DNA of 64,000 nucleotides from Alphaproteobacteria bacterium HT1-32 (GCA_009649675.1 WJPL01000001.1:764469-828468), one strand, 5' to 3'; shown: positions 1 to 9,254, numbered from the stretch's first letter. A program made the numbers and translations. Notes: generated by a model not told the origin, from the letters alone.

Positions 1-738
1 GTATTCGGCAAAGGTCACCCAGTTCCCGCCAAGCTGGCGGGTCTGGCCTTCCCCTTCTTTCGGGTTCCAGACCTTGGTGATCAGTTCCGGAATGGCAAAC
101 AGGCCGATAAGAACGGCGATGAAGTTCAGGCCACCCATCAGGTTCGGGTCGTTGAAGTTGAAGCGGTTGGTGCCATAGACCAGATCAAGGCCGATGGTCG
201 CCAGCAGCAGTCCCAGCAATGCCGACAGCGTACCGCGCAGCAGGCTGTTGCCCGATACCCCACCGATGATGGTCAGCGAAAAGACCATGAGCGTGAAGAA
301 TTCGGGCGGGCCGAACTGCAGGGCAAAAGCTGCCAGCCAGCCGGCAAACAGGATCAGCGACAGATTCGAGATGACATCCGCCGTGCAGGACGCATAAAGC
401 GCCATGCCGAGCGCCTTGCCCGCCTGCCCCTTCTCCGCCATCGGATGACCGTCCAGCACCGTCGCGCTGGAGGCCGGTGTTCCCGGTGTCTTGATCAGGA
501 TGGCAGGAATGCTGCCGCCAAAAATACCGCCTTTATAGACGCCGAGCAGCAGCAGAATGCCGGTGATCGGCTGCATTGCAAAAGTAAAGGGCAGGGTCAG
601 TGCCACGGCCATGGTGGCGGACAGACCCGGGATTGCCCCGGCAATAACGCCAATCGTCACGCCGGCCGCAAGAGCCAGAAAGCTTTCCAGATTTCCAACC
701 AGCGCCAGACCGTTAAGCAGGTTATCGGTTAAACTCAC
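1..738 (-). CDS. tctA: TctA-family large permease subunit of a tripartite tricarboxylate transporter (partial)
   Basis: Large membrane subunit of a TTT carboxylate uptake system. The visible 246 residues are the N-terminal half of a family that is usually about 500 aa; the gene runs off the left edge. It shows the TctA hallmarks: a Gly-rich first helix pair ending in GAIPGLSATMAVAL, then GGSIPAILIKTPGTP and a DGHPMAEKGQAGKALG loop, all conserved between TctA proteins (compare the complete copy at 57179-58645). The start is GTG at 738, which overlaps the tctB stop by four bases (GTGA), so translation is probably coupled. Third gene of tctC-tctB-tctA. Substrate cannot be told. Confidence 0.9.
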   Translation of the reverse strand, partial: MSLTDNLLNGLALVGNLESFLALAAGVTIGVIAGAIPGLSATMAVALTLPFTFAMQPITGILLLLGVYKGGIFGGSIPAILIKTPGTPASSATVLDGHPMAEKGQAGKALGMALYASCTADVISNLSLILFAGWLAAFALQFGPPEFFTLMVFSLTIIGGVSGNSLLRGTLSALLGLLLATIGLDLVYGTNRFNFNDPNLMGGLNFIAVLIGLFAIPELITKVWNPKEGEGQTRQLGGNWVTFAEY

Positions 739-1229
739 GGAAGCCTCACAAAAATACCCTGAGGGATAGCGACACTGGCAACATGCGCGAAGAACGCATA
801 CAGCAGCAGCGGAACAATGAAGGCAGCAATAATGGCCGTCTTCGGATGATGTGTCTTGACCAGAAAGGCCACCGCGACAAAGGCCAGCATTGAGGACCAG
901 ACCATGCCGAGCGTATTCATCGCCAGCATGTACAGCACCATGATGACGGCAAAAGCGACAAGACGCATGCTGGCGGAACGGGCTTCCGCATAATCGGTAC
1001 CAGGCTGGTCAGAGGATGCCTGGGCCATCATCAGTGATCTGGCCACCAGGCCGAGACCAATCAGCCCCATCAGGGCCGCGACGATATAAGGCCAGAACAA
1101 CGGTGACAGAACGAGTTTCTGTACATTACTTGGTGTCGACACCCACTGTGGAATGGCGAACAGAATCAGGAAAGCGGCGATGACAATTGCAGCGCCGCCG
1201 ATACCCATCTGCGATCTACGAGTATCCAA
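735..1229 (-). CDS. tctB: TctB-family small permease subunit of a tripartite tricarboxylate transporter
   Basis: Small membrane subunit that pairs with TctA. The 164 aa protein has about four hydrophobic helices: one near residues 11-28, one around 43-65, and two or more in the C-terminal half after a short acidic linker, the usual TctB layout. The start shown is TTG at 1229 preceded by a GGGGGGAG stretch that can act as a ribosome site; an in-frame ATG at 1208 would shorten it by seven residues. It sits between tctC, across a hairpin, and tctA, with a four-base overlap. Confidence 0.8.
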   Translation of the reverse strand: MDTRRSQMGIGGAAIVIAAFLILFAIPQWVSTPSNVQKLVLSPLFWPYIVAALMGLIGLGLVARSLMMAQASSDQPGTDYAEARSASMRLVAFAVIMVLYMLAMNTLGMVWSSMLAFVAVAFLVKTHHPKTAIIAAFIVPLLLYAFFAHVASVAIPQGIFVRLP

Positions 1230-1265
1230 TTCACTCCCCCCGAGGAATCAGTCGATATGCTATAT

Positions 1266-1305
1266 GTCTGGGGCGCGCCAGGTTGGTTCCCGGCACGCCC
1301 CAGAC
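1266..1305 (-). terminator. Intercistronic hairpin between tctC and tctB
   Basis: Perfect 10-bp inverted repeat, GTCTGGGGCG at 1266-1275 and CGCCCCAGAC at 1296-1305, with a 20-nt loop, starting 15 bases after the tctC stop. No T-run follows on the minus strand, so it looks like a partial terminator or an mRNA-protecting stem that lets tctC be made in excess over tctB and tctA rather than a full stop. Confidence 0.55.
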
Positions 1306-1319
1306 ACAACGTCAGTCTT

Positions 1320-2303
1320 TTAGTTTTCGATCCGCATACCGAGATCGGTGACCAGCTTGTTGAAGACTTCAAGCTGTCCCTCGATAAAGGCCTGCGATTC
1401 AGCCGGATCCATCAGACGGATAACCGAACCACGGGATTCCATTTTCTCGACGAAACCCTTGTCCTTCACCGTTTCGGCGAGCCAGCCGCGCCATTTGGTC
1501 GCAACATCGTCGGAAATGTCGTCCGGGCCGGCAATACCGGTCCAGCCAACCAGCTTTTCGAGACCCGGCTTGCCCAGATCCTTCGAGGTCGGCGCATCAA
1601 AGCCAACGACCGGCTCTGCCGTCGTGACCATCAGCGGACGAAGCTGCTTGTTGGCAACGAAACTGGCCAGCGCCGAGGTGTTGGTGCAAATGAACGTGGC
1701 CGTACCGGCGAGAACTGCCGTTGCTGCCGCGCCGCCACCCTTCAGCGGAATGTGCACAGCGTCCTTCACCGGGTTTTCAATACCGAACTGGTTCAGTGCC
1801 ATGGCACCGGCGATGTGCAGGAGCGAGCCGACACCGGAGGAGCTGTAGCTGATCTTGCCCGGATTGGCTTTTACCTGAGCTGCCAGATCATCCATCGACT
1901 TGATCGGTGAATCCATCTTCACTGCGCAGGCGACAGGGTTGATTTCATAAACACCAACGAAACGGAAATCGGAAAGTTTGTACGGCAGTGTCGCCTTCAT
2001 GGCCGGGTTCACGGTGTGTGAACCGACACGGGCAAACACCATGGTGTAACCGTCACCCGGAGCATTCGCGACCGAGACCGTACCTGTGGCACCACCGGCA
2101 CCCGTACGGTTGACCATCACCAGCGGGCTGCCGACAGCCTTGCCCAGCGGCTCGGCAATCGTACGCGCCGAAATATCCGTAGCCCCGCCCGGACCGTAAG
2201 CAATCACCATCGTAATCGGACGTTCCGGATACTCAGCCATTGCAGTGGCTGCGGTCAGTGTCATTGCCAGAGCGCTTACCGCGCCTGTCAGAATACGTTT
2301 CAT
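1320..2303 (-). CDS. tctC: TctC/Bug-family periplasmic solute-binding protein
   Basis: Extracytoplasmic solute receptor of the TTT system. The 327 aa protein has a Sec signal peptide (MKRILTGAVSALAMTLTAATAMA, written here as positions 1-23) and then the Bug-family signature ITMVIAYGPGGATDISAR, whose Gly-rich loop binds ligand carboxylates, followed by a VNRTGAGGATG segment. The start at 2303 is chosen over an upstream in-frame start because it begins the signal peptide and has an AGGGAGGA ribosome site. First gene of the minus-strand TTT operon and divergent from a LysR regulator. The ligand, probably a di- or tricarboxylate or an aromatic acid, is unknown. Confidence 0.9.
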   Translation of the reverse strand: MKRILTGAVSALAMTLTAATAMAEYPERPITMVIAYGPGGATDISARTIAEPLGKAVGSPLVMVNRTGAGGATGTVSVANAPGDGYTMVFARVGSHTVNPAMKATLPYKLSDFRFVGVYEINPVACAVKMDSPIKSMDDLAAQVKANPGKISYSSSGVGSLLHIAGAMALNQFGIENPVKDAVHIPLKGGGAAATAVLAGTATFICTNTSALASFVANKQLRPLMVTTAEPVVGFDAPTSKDLGKPGLEKLVGWTGIAGPDDISDDVATKWRGWLAETVKDKGFVEKMESRGSVIRLMDPAESQAFIEGQLEVFNKLVTDLGMRIEN

Positions 2304-2380
2304 TGAATCCTCCCTATTAAAAACTGTCTGTTTTCCAGGCCGATTATAAACAGGCAATACGGCCTGTTGCCAATCCATCC

Positions 2381-2411
2381 TGAAAGCAGCTTAATCTTAA
2401 GTCTGCTTTCA
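2381..2411. promoter_or_regulatory. 31-bp palindrome, candidate LysR operator between tctC and lysR
   Basis: Arms TGAAAGCAG (2381-2389) and CTGCTTTCA (2403-2411) flank an inner inverted repeat CTTAA/TTAAG (2390-2394, 2397-2401). It lies in the 172-bp divergent gap, about 77 bp from the tctC start and 64 bp from the lysR start, where LysR regulators normally bind. The dyad is seen directly; its function is inferred. Confidence 0.55.
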
Positions 2412-2475
2412 TGACAGACACAAACTATTACAATTACCGTAAGAAAAATTTACACAACCCGCGGATCCGTCTCCA

Positions 2476-3387
2476 ATGTCGATAAGAATGCTGAAAACGC
2501 TGGTGGCGGTGGCCGATCACGGCACCTTCAGTTCAGCAGCAGACTCCGTATATCTGACTCATGCTGCCGTCAGTCAGCAGATGAAGGCGCTGGAAGAAGA
2601 ATGGCAGCTGGCTTTGTTCGACCGGTCACACCGGACACCAAGGCTGACATCCACCGGACAGGCTGCCGTCGCCCGGGCACGGGAAGTTGTTGCAGCCTAT
2701 GACAATATTGTCCCTTCGATTGCCGGTGAAGAAGGGTTGCGGGGCAAGTTCACCATCGGCGCTGTTCCCACTACCCTGACCGGCCTTGTCCCTTTCGCGA
2801 TTTCCATGCTGCGCGAGGATTATCCTGACATTCATGTCTATGTGGTTCCCGGCGAGACGTCGGATCTCGCCCGGCAGGTTGCCCGCGGCGCCCTTGATGC
2901 CGCCATTGTCACCAAACCCCCGATACTCCAGACCGAGCATTACTGGTCACCGATTGCCCATGAACCCATGGAACTGCTGGCCTCGGTAAAGACCGAAAGC
3001 AACGATCCCTTTGAATTGCTGTCCACCAACCCCTTTATCCGGTTTTCCCGCAGCGCGGTTGTCGGCGGCATGATCGAAAACTGGCTGCGAACCAAGGGCA
3101 TCATCGTGCAGGACAGCATGGAGCTTGAAAATCTGGAAGCAATCTCCAGCATGGTGCTTGGCAATCTCGGTGTTTCGATTGCTCCCCGCACCTGCGTCGC
3201 CTCGGCTAATCCGCTGCCACTCAAACGAATTACACTCGACCCCGGGGTCTGGTATCGCGAACTGGGCCTGATATCGCGCCCGGACAATGTCCGCATCCGG
3301 GTGCTTGAAGCCATGCAGGCAAAACTTCTCCGCGCCGTGGAAGTGGGCGAATTCAAGACCGGCGCGACGAAGACAAAACGGAGCTGA
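2476..3387 (+). CDS. LysR-family transcriptional regulator
   Basis: One-component regulator of 303 aa. Residues about 1-62 form the LysR winged helix-turn-helix (FSSAADSVYLTHAAVSQQMK), followed by the linker helix and an effector domain starting near GKFTIGAVPTTLTG. It is divergent from tctC and immediately precedes the TauE, enolase-superfamily and alcohol dehydrogenase genes, so it likely controls both sides in response to the transported acid. A palindrome at 2381-2411 is a good operator candidate. The stop is one base short of the next ATG, suggesting it is co-transcribed with the catabolic genes. Confidence 0.92.
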   Translation: MSIRMLKTLVAVADHGTFSSAADSVYLTHAAVSQQMKALEEEWQLALFDRSHRTPRLTSTGQAAVARAREVVAAYDNIVPSIAGEEGLRGKFTIGAVPTTLTGLVPFAISMLREDYPDIHVYVVPGETSDLARQVARGALDAAIVTKPPILQTEHYWSPIAHEPMELLASVKTESNDPFELLSTNPFIRFSRSAVVGGMIENWLRTKGIIVQDSMELENLEAISSMVLGNLGVSIAPRTCVASANPLPLKRITLDPGVWYRELGLISRPDNVRIRVLEAMQAKLLRAVEVGEFKTGATKTKRS

Positions 3388-3388
3388 C

Positions 3389-4126
3389 ATGACCCCCGAG
3401 TATATTCTGTTACTGGCTGCCGGTGCAGCAGCCGGAGGGTTCATCAACGGCCTCGTCGGTTTTGGCACCGGATTGTTCGCCCTCGGTTTCTGGCTCCAGA
3501 TCATGTCGCCGCTCCACGCTGTTGCCATGGTTCTGGCCATGTCCGTTCTCGGCGGCGCGCAGGGGGTCTTTCTGGTCCGAAAATCAATCAACTGGCCGCG
3601 TCTGCTGCGTTTTCTGCTACCTGCAATTGTCGGCATACCGCTGGGTTTCGAACTGCTGAAAGTCCTTGATCCGGCGATTCTGAAAATCGTCATCGCCAGT
3701 TTCATGATCCTGTATGGCGGGTTCTTTGCCTTTCGCCGGGGGCTGCCGACCTTTGACCGCCAGACCCGGGTGATTGATTCCATCATCGGCTTTGTCAGCG
3801 GCATTCTGGGTGGCGCTGCCGGGCTGTGCGGTGCCCTGCCAACCATGTGGTGCGCCATGCGGCCCTGGCCAAAGGCCGATCAGCGCGCCCTGCTCCAGCC
3901 CTTCAATGTCATCATTCTGGGCATCACGATCATTCTGTTCGCCTTCAAGGGTGCCTATGACACCGCCACCCTGCTCAGCATCGCCATCGCGTTCCCGGTC
4001 ACAACCATCAGTGCCAGAACCGGAATCTGGCTGTTCGGCAAATTGGCAGATGACACTTTCCGGCGGCTGCTTATTCTGCTGATGCTTTTCTCCGGACTTA
4101 TTCTGCTTGCCCGCGAATTGATCTGA
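3389..4126 (+). CDS. TauE/SafE-family membrane transporter (sulfite/organic anion exporter family)
   Basis: Integral membrane protein of 245 aa with about eight helices. It has the family's Gly-rich first helix (GGFINGLVGFGTGLFALGF) repeated in variant form near the middle (GILGGAAGLCGALPTMW). The family moves sulfite, sulfoacetate or other organic anions; the substrate here is not known. I use ATG 3389, one base after the lysR stop with GGAG before it, rather than an upstream in-frame start that would run back through lysR. It lies in a run with lysR, an enolase-superfamily enzyme and a dehydrogenase. Confidence 0.87.
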   Translation: MTPEYILLLAAGAAAGGFINGLVGFGTGLFALGFWLQIMSPLHAVAMVLAMSVLGGAQGVFLVRKSINWPRLLRFLLPAIVGIPLGFELLKVLDPAILKIVIASFMILYGGFFAFRRGLPTFDRQTRVIDSIIGFVSGILGGAAGLCGALPTMWCAMRPWPKADQRALLQPFNVIILGITIILFAFKGAYDTATLLSIAIAFPVTTISARTGIWLFGKLADDTFRRLLILLMLFSGLILLARELI

Positions 4127-4148
4127 CCAACCGACAAGGAACTTCCTC

Positions 4149-5309
4149 ATGAGCGAGAAATCTGTCGCCCCGGTTACCATCGACCGGCTTGATGCACATG
4201 TCTTCCGGGCTCCCACGCCCAGACCTGTATCCACATCTTTCGGGGTCATGACCGACCGGCCGGCTGTTTTCGTCCGCGTCACCGATAAAACCGGGGCCTT
4301 CGGATGGGGTGAAATTTTTGCCAACTGGCCTGCGGCAGGTGCAGAACACCGGGCGCGGCTGCTGATGGAAGATATCTCCGACCTGGTTCTCGGTGTCACG
4401 GTGGAGAAACCGTCCGACCTGTTTTACCGGCTGGAAAAGGCCACCCATACCCGTGCCCTGCAATGCGGCGAATGGGGACCATTCAGACAGGTTATTGCCG
4501 GACTGGACATCGCCCTGCATGACCTGTTTGCCCGTCAGGCTGGCAAGTCGATGCGCTGTTTCCTCAATCCGGAAGCCCGGGTCTCGGTGCCAGCCTATGC
4601 CAGTGGCATCCATGTTCGCGACGGTGCGGCGACCATCCCCGAACAGCGGACTGCCGGGCATCAGAATTTCAAGGTCAAGATCGGTTTCGACAAGGTTGAA
4701 GACCTGAACGGACTCCGCAGTTCAGCAGCGACCCTGCTGCCGGGTGAAAAGTTGCTGAGTGACGCCAATCAGGCCTGGACCCTGACGGAAGCCATCGAGT
4801 TCGTTCATGACGCCGCAGATATCGGCCTTGGCTGGCTCGAAGAAGCCATCGGTGCCGACGCCCCCGCAGAAGACTGGCGCAAGCTTGCCGAAGCCAGCAA
4901 TATCCCCCTGTCAGGCGGTGAAAACATTGCCGGTTTCGGCGATTTCGACGAAGCGATTTCTGCCGGTTCCCTGTCGGTAATCCAGCCGGACATCATGAAA
5001 TGGGGCGGCTTCACCGGTTGCGTCAAAGTCTCCGAGCAGGCCATCAGGGCCGGCCGTATGCTCTGCCCGCACTTCCTCGGTGGTGGAATCGGCCTCGTCG
5101 CCTCCGCGCACATGCTGGCGGCTGTCGGCGGAGATGGCATGCTGGAAGTCGATGCCAACATCAATCCGCTCCGCGATGATTTCGCCGCTGCCGGGAGCCG
5201 TATCCGTGACGGTGAATTCCATATCCATGAAGGTCTCGGACTCGGCATCGATACCCTGCCGGAGAGTCTGGAGCCCTTACGAACCCTGTCCCTGACCCGA
5301 CATCAGTAA
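4149..5309 (+). CDS. Mandelate racemase / muconate lactonizing enzyme family protein (enolase superfamily)
   Basis: Probable Mg2+-dependent acid-sugar dehydratase, racemase or cycloisomerase, 386 aa. The capping domain is residues 1-140. The barrel carries the KxK base motif (K175, K177), three metal ligands (D205 in DANQAW, E231 in EEAI, E258 in GGEN), then D281 and K284 in QPDIMKWGG and H308 in CPHFLGGG. The Asp/His arrangement points to the mandelate racemase subgroup. The ribosome site is AAGGAA. Between a TauE transporter and an alcohol dehydrogenase in a LysR-led run, it probably acts on the acid imported by the adjacent TTT system. Exact substrate unknown. Confidence 0.88.
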   Translation: MSEKSVAPVTIDRLDAHVFRAPTPRPVSTSFGVMTDRPAVFVRVTDKTGAFGWGEIFANWPAAGAEHRARLLMEDISDLVLGVTVEKPSDLFYRLEKATHTRALQCGEWGPFRQVIAGLDIALHDLFARQAGKSMRCFLNPEARVSVPAYASGIHVRDGAATIPEQRTAGHQNFKVKIGFDKVEDLNGLRSSAATLLPGEKLLSDANQAWTLTEAIEFVHDAADIGLGWLEEAIGADAPAEDWRKLAEASNIPLSGGENIAGFGDFDEAISAGSLSVIQPDIMKWGGFTGCVKVSEQAIRAGRMLCPHFLGGGIGLVASAHMLAAVGGDGMLEVDANINPLRDDFAAAGSRIRDGEFHIHEGLGLGIDTLPESLEPLRTLSLTRHQ

Positions 5310-5365
5310 CAACACGGGCCAAACCCCTTCAAATCTGACAATCAAAAACATCTCTGAGGAAACAT

Positions 5366-6499
5366 ATGTCCATCCGATGCAAAGCAACCATCCTGCGCCG
5401 CACAGGCGCACCGGCCCCCTATGCCCAGTCAATGCCGCTTTCGGTGGAAGATGTAACCCTCGACCCGCCGGGACCGACGGAAGCCCTGGTGAAGATTGCC
5501 AGTGCCGGGCTCTGCCATTCCGATCTCTCGGTCATCAACGGAACGCGGGCAAAGCCGGTTCCTCTGGCCATGGGTCACGAGGGCGCGGGCGAAGTGGTCG
5601 AAGTCGGTTCTGCCCTGCGGGACATCAAGGTCGGCGATCCCGTGGTATTCCAGTTCTCGGCCTCCTGCGGGCGCTGCCGGCGCTGCATGGAAGGCCGCCC
5701 ACAAATCTGCCAGGTCTCCAAGATCACCGGAGCAAAAGGTGAACTGATGGGTGGCGGCACCCGCATCCGCGATGCCGACGGCAACCCGGTTTCCCACCAT
5801 TCCGGCGTCTCCTGCTTCGCGGAATATGCTGTTCTGGACCGGGGCAGTCTGGTCGTTGTCGACCGCGACGTATCACTGGAATCTGCGGCCGTCTTCGGCT
5901 GTGCCGTGATGACCGGCGTCGGTGCGGTCATGAATACCGCCCGTATCCGTCCCGGTGACAAGGTCGCCATTATCGGTCTTGGCGGCGTCGGGCTGAGCGG
6001 TGTGATGGGGGCCCGGCTTGCCGGTGCCGAACAGATCATCGCCATCGATCTTGATGAACGCAAATTCCCCCGCGCCATGGAAATGGGTGCAACCCATACC
6101 TTCAAAGGCGACGACCCGGAACTGAAGGCCAAGATCATGGACCTGACCGGCGGGGGCGTCGATTTCGCCATTGATCTGGCCGGCGTCGTTGCAGCCATGG
6201 AAATCGGTTATGCCATTACGATTCGCGGCGGGGCGCTGGTAACGGCCGGGCTGTCACCGGCAGGCGCTCCCTTCTCGTTCGAACAGGCTGATCTTGTGTC
6301 GCAGGAGAAATCAATTCTCGGCAGCTATATGGGATCCTGTGTACCGGTACGCGACATCCCCCGGTTTATTGAACTGCACCGTCAGGGACGGTTGCCGGTT
6401 GATCGCCTGATCGACCGGACGATCGGATTTGACCAGATGAATGATGGTTTTGACCGCCTCGCTTCCGGTGAAATGATCCGACAGATTCTGGTACCATAA
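5366..6499 (+). CDS. Zinc-dependent alcohol dehydrogenase, class III-like
   Basis: NAD(P)-dependent medium-chain dehydrogenase, 377 aa. Catalytic zinc ligands C50 and H71-E72 (GHEGAGEV) are present, as are the four structural-zinc cysteines C101, C104, C107 and C115. The Rossmann fingerprint GLGGVG lies near residue 200, with IDLDERK as the nucleotide-discriminating strand, which favours NAD. The ribosome site is GAGGAA. Last gene of the LysR-led plus-strand run; it likely oxidises an alcohol or hydroxy-acid intermediate made by the enolase-superfamily enzyme. The family also contains formaldehyde and aryl-alcohol dehydrogenases, so the substrate is open. Confidence 0.88.
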   Translation: MSIRCKATILRRTGAPAPYAQSMPLSVEDVTLDPPGPTEALVKIASAGLCHSDLSVINGTRAKPVPLAMGHEGAGEVVEVGSALRDIKVGDPVVFQFSASCGRCRRCMEGRPQICQVSKITGAKGELMGGGTRIRDADGNPVSHHSGVSCFAEYAVLDRGSLVVVDRDVSLESAAVFGCAVMTGVGAVMNTARIRPGDKVAIIGLGGVGLSGVMGARLAGAEQIIAIDLDERKFPRAMEMGATHTFKGDDPELKAKIMDLTGGGVDFAIDLAGVVAAMEIGYAITIRGGALVTAGLSPAGAPFSFEQADLVSQEKSILGSYMGSCVPVRDIPRFIELHRQGRLPVDRLIDRTIGFDQMNDGFDRLASGEMIRQILVP

Positions 6500-6506
6500 T
6501 AACCAG

Positions 6507-9254
6507 CTATTGCGCGCCGGTGGCCGTGTCATCGGCGCGCAGCAGGCAGATTGCAAAACAGGTCCCCTCCGGACCGGTATCGGTCAGGATCAGGTCACCC
6601 TTCATCAGCAGCATGATCCGCTTGGAGATTGCCAGCCCCAGACCGCTGCCTGAATCCGTCTTGTAATTGGCGCTCCATCCCCGCGAAAATTTCTGGAACA
6701 GAGTCTCGCGAACATCTGGCGGAATGCCCGGCCCATTATCGCGGAAATAAACCTCGACGGTTGCCGACCCTTCGCTGGAGCGACCAACGCTGATACGGAC
6801 TTCCGGATCAGTACCCGTGGCGAATTTCGCCGCGTTGGACAGCAGGTTGATACAGACCTGTTTCAGCCGGTCCGGATCACCCAGTACCATCAGCGTGGCG
6901 GTGCCCAGTTCATCGCGAACTGCAACCCCCTTGCCCTGTGTCAGGCCACGCATGGCCTCAATCGCACTACGGATCACAGCCGTCGCATCAACCGGCACGG
7001 ACACGCCTTCCAGCTGACCGTTTTCCAGCCGGCTGAGTTCCAGAATCTCATCCAGCAACCGGGTCAGCCGCTCACTTTCATGCTGGATAACCTCAATAAA
7101 CCGGCGGGCCTGCGCATCCTCAAGATTCTTTGTGGAGACAAGTATTTCAGAAAAAGACCGGATGGAGGTCATGGGCGTACGCAACTCATGGCTGACCTGA
7201 CTGAGGAAATCATCCTTCATCTTGTCGAGCCGGGTTAGCTGCTCATTCGCCTGCCGCAGCTTTGCCGCCGTGCCTTCCAGCTCCTTCGATTTGCGTTCAA
7301 GCTCGCGGGAATAGCGGATTGCCTGCTGGGTTTCATCCAGCAGGTTGATGACCGCATCAAGCGTGATGGTTTCACCCTGTGCCACCCGGCTGATCAGGGT
7401 CCGCGCCGAGGCCGCACCGATGCTGCCGGCAAGCTGGCGTTCAACGTGAGCGATCAGCGCCGGTTCCGGCAGGGGCAGCGGATCAACCCGCCCCTGACGC
7501 AGCGCATAATCACGGAAGATTTCATGCGCCCGTTCCCGCCCCAGTATCCGGCTGGTCAGCCGGACCAGATCATCTGTCGTTGCCGACCTTTGCAACGCCC
7601 CTTCCATACCGTTGTCACCGGTCCGGAAGGCATCGACAAACAACGCGCTCTGGAGCCGCTCCAGTGGCGAGGCAGACGTAAAGATCGAGACGATCACATA
7701 AAGGCCGATATTCGCGGTCATGCTCCAGAACAGGCCGTGAACCAGTGAATCCCAGCCGGTCATGCCGAACAGGGCATCCGGCTTAAGCATGATCCAGCCA
7801 AACAGCCCTCGGTCCGTAATATCGACAAACGCCCAGCCGGCACCGGCCATGCTGGGAGCCAGCAGCGTATATCCCCACAGGATAAAACCAGCCATCAGCC
7901 CGGCCTTTGCTCCGGCCTTGGTGGCATTGCGCCAGTAGATACCGCCAATCAGGGCTGGCAGAAACTGAGCGACACCCGCGAATGAAATCAGACCGATGGA
8001 AGCCAGCGGGTTACTGGTCTCTGTCAGCCGGTAATAGCTGAAACCGAGCGTCAGAATGGCAACGATGCTGATCCGCCGGACCATCAGCAGGGTATTCGAA
8101 AAACTTCCCTGCCGCAGTCCGCTGTAGAATGGCAGCCGCAACAGCAGGGGGGCGACAAGATGGTTGGAAATCATGATCGCAAGCGCGATGGAGGCGACGA
8201 TCACCATCGAGGTTGCTGCCGACAATCCCCCGATGAAGGCAAACAGGGCCAGCCCGTCATGCCCTGCCGACATGGGCACGCTCAGCACAAACAGATCCGG
8301 GTTTGAACCGGCCGGCAACAGGGTCAGGCCGGATATCGCAATGGGAATCACGGCCAGGCTGACCAGCATCAGATAAAGCGGAAACAGCCATGATGCCGTT
8401 ACCAGATGTCGCTCGTTCCCATTTTCCACGACCGCCACCTGAAACTGTCGCGGCAGACACAAGATTGCGGCCGCAGACAGAAAAGTGGTGGCAACCCAGC
8501 GGGCTTCAAACCCTTCCGCAAAACTGAACAGTTTAGACGCATCCGCATTCTGTGCCGCCTTGGCGAACAGGTCGGCAAAACCGTCATGCAGCCCAAAGGT
8601 CGCAAACAGCGCAATGGCACCAAGACTGAAAAGTTTCACGAAGGACTCAAAGGCGATGGCCGCGACGATGCCCGGATGATGTTCATCCGCACCCAGATTC
8701 CGGGTACCGAACAGAATGACAAAGGTCGCCATGCAGACAGCAACCCAGAAGCCGGTATCGCCGATCAGGGTCCATTCCGTCCCTGAACTGGGATTCCAGC
8801 CCGAGCCGCCACCCAGCGCATCAAAGCTGGCAGCAACGGCTTTCAATTGCAGCGCAATGTAGGGCGTGATGCCGATCAGCGCGATCAGGGTCACAAGGAC
8901 AGAGATCGAACTGCTTTTGCCATAGCGTGCAGAAATGAAATCGGCGATGGAGGTAATACGCTGGGCATTCGATATCCGGACCAGTTTGCGCAGCGCAAAA
9001 GGCCAGGCCATCAGCACCAGTGTCGGACCAAGATAAATGGTCAGGAACTCAAGCCCGCTGCGCGCCGCCGTGCCAACAGCGCCGTAAAATGTCCAGGATG
9101 TGCAGTAAACGGCCAGCGACAGGGTATAGACGACAGGCGAGTTAATCAGCCCGCGCGCACCACGCTTCGCCCGCCGGTCACTGATATAGGCGAGCAGAAA
9201 CAGGCCGCCCAGATAAAGGCTTGCGATCACGACGATGAAGGCGCCGTTGAGCAT
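6507..9254 (-). CDS. SLC5/sodium-solute-symporter-histidine kinase fusion sensor (CbrA/CrbS type)
   Basis: Membrane sensor kinase of 915 aa. The first about 510 residues are a full sodium:solute symporter-like domain with some 13 helices (for example SLAVYCTSWTFYGAVG and ISNAQRITSIADFISARYG). A soluble STAC-like linker follows at roughly 520-640, then a short coiled coil (RELERKSKELEG), the HisKA box (SQVSHELRTPMTS) and a HATPase with NLLSNAAKFA, DNGPGIP and GSGLGLAISKRI. CbrA and CrbS relatives usually have a PAS domain between STAC and HisKA; I see only a coil here. It heads toward convergent adh and follows a small membrane protein and a receiver. Likely senses a small carboxylate or amino acid. 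Confidence 0.9.
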   Translation of the reverse strand: MLNGAFIVVIASLYLGGLFLLAYISDRRAKRGARGLINSPVVYTLSLAVYCTSWTFYGAVGTAARSGLEFLTIYLGPTLVLMAWPFALRKLVRISNAQRITSIADFISARYGKSSSISVLVTLIALIGITPYIALQLKAVAASFDALGGGSGWNPSSGTEWTLIGDTGFWVAVCMATFVILFGTRNLGADEHHPGIVAAIAFESFVKLFSLGAIALFATFGLHDGFADLFAKAAQNADASKLFSFAEGFEARWVATTFLSAAAILCLPRQFQVAVVENGNERHLVTASWLFPLYLMLVSLAVIPIAISGLTLLPAGSNPDLFVLSVPMSAGHDGLALFAFIGGLSAATSMVIVASIALAIMISNHLVAPLLLRLPFYSGLRQGSFSNTLLMVRRISIVAILTLGFSYYRLTETSNPLASIGLISFAGVAQFLPALIGGIYWRNATKAGAKAGLMAGFILWGYTLLAPSMAGAGWAFVDITDRGLFGWIMLKPDALFGMTGWDSLVHGLFWSMTANIGLYVIVSIFTSASPLERLQSALFVDAFRTGDNGMEGALQRSATTDDLVRLTSRILGRERAHEIFRDYALRQGRVDPLPLPEPALIAHVERQLAGSIGAASARTLISRVAQGETITLDAVINLLDETQQAIRYSRELERKSKELEGTAAKLRQANEQLTRLDKMKDDFLSQVSHELRTPMTSIRSFSEILVSTKNLEDAQARRFIEVIQHESERLTRLLDEILELSRLENGQLEGVSVPVDATAVIRSAIEAMRGLTQGKGVAVRDELGTATLMVLGDPDRLKQVCINLLSNAAKFATGTDPEVRISVGRSSEGSATVEVYFRDNGPGIPPDVRETLFQKFSRGWSANYKTDSGSGLGLAISKRIMLLMKGDLILTDTGPEGTCFAICLLRADDTATGAQ

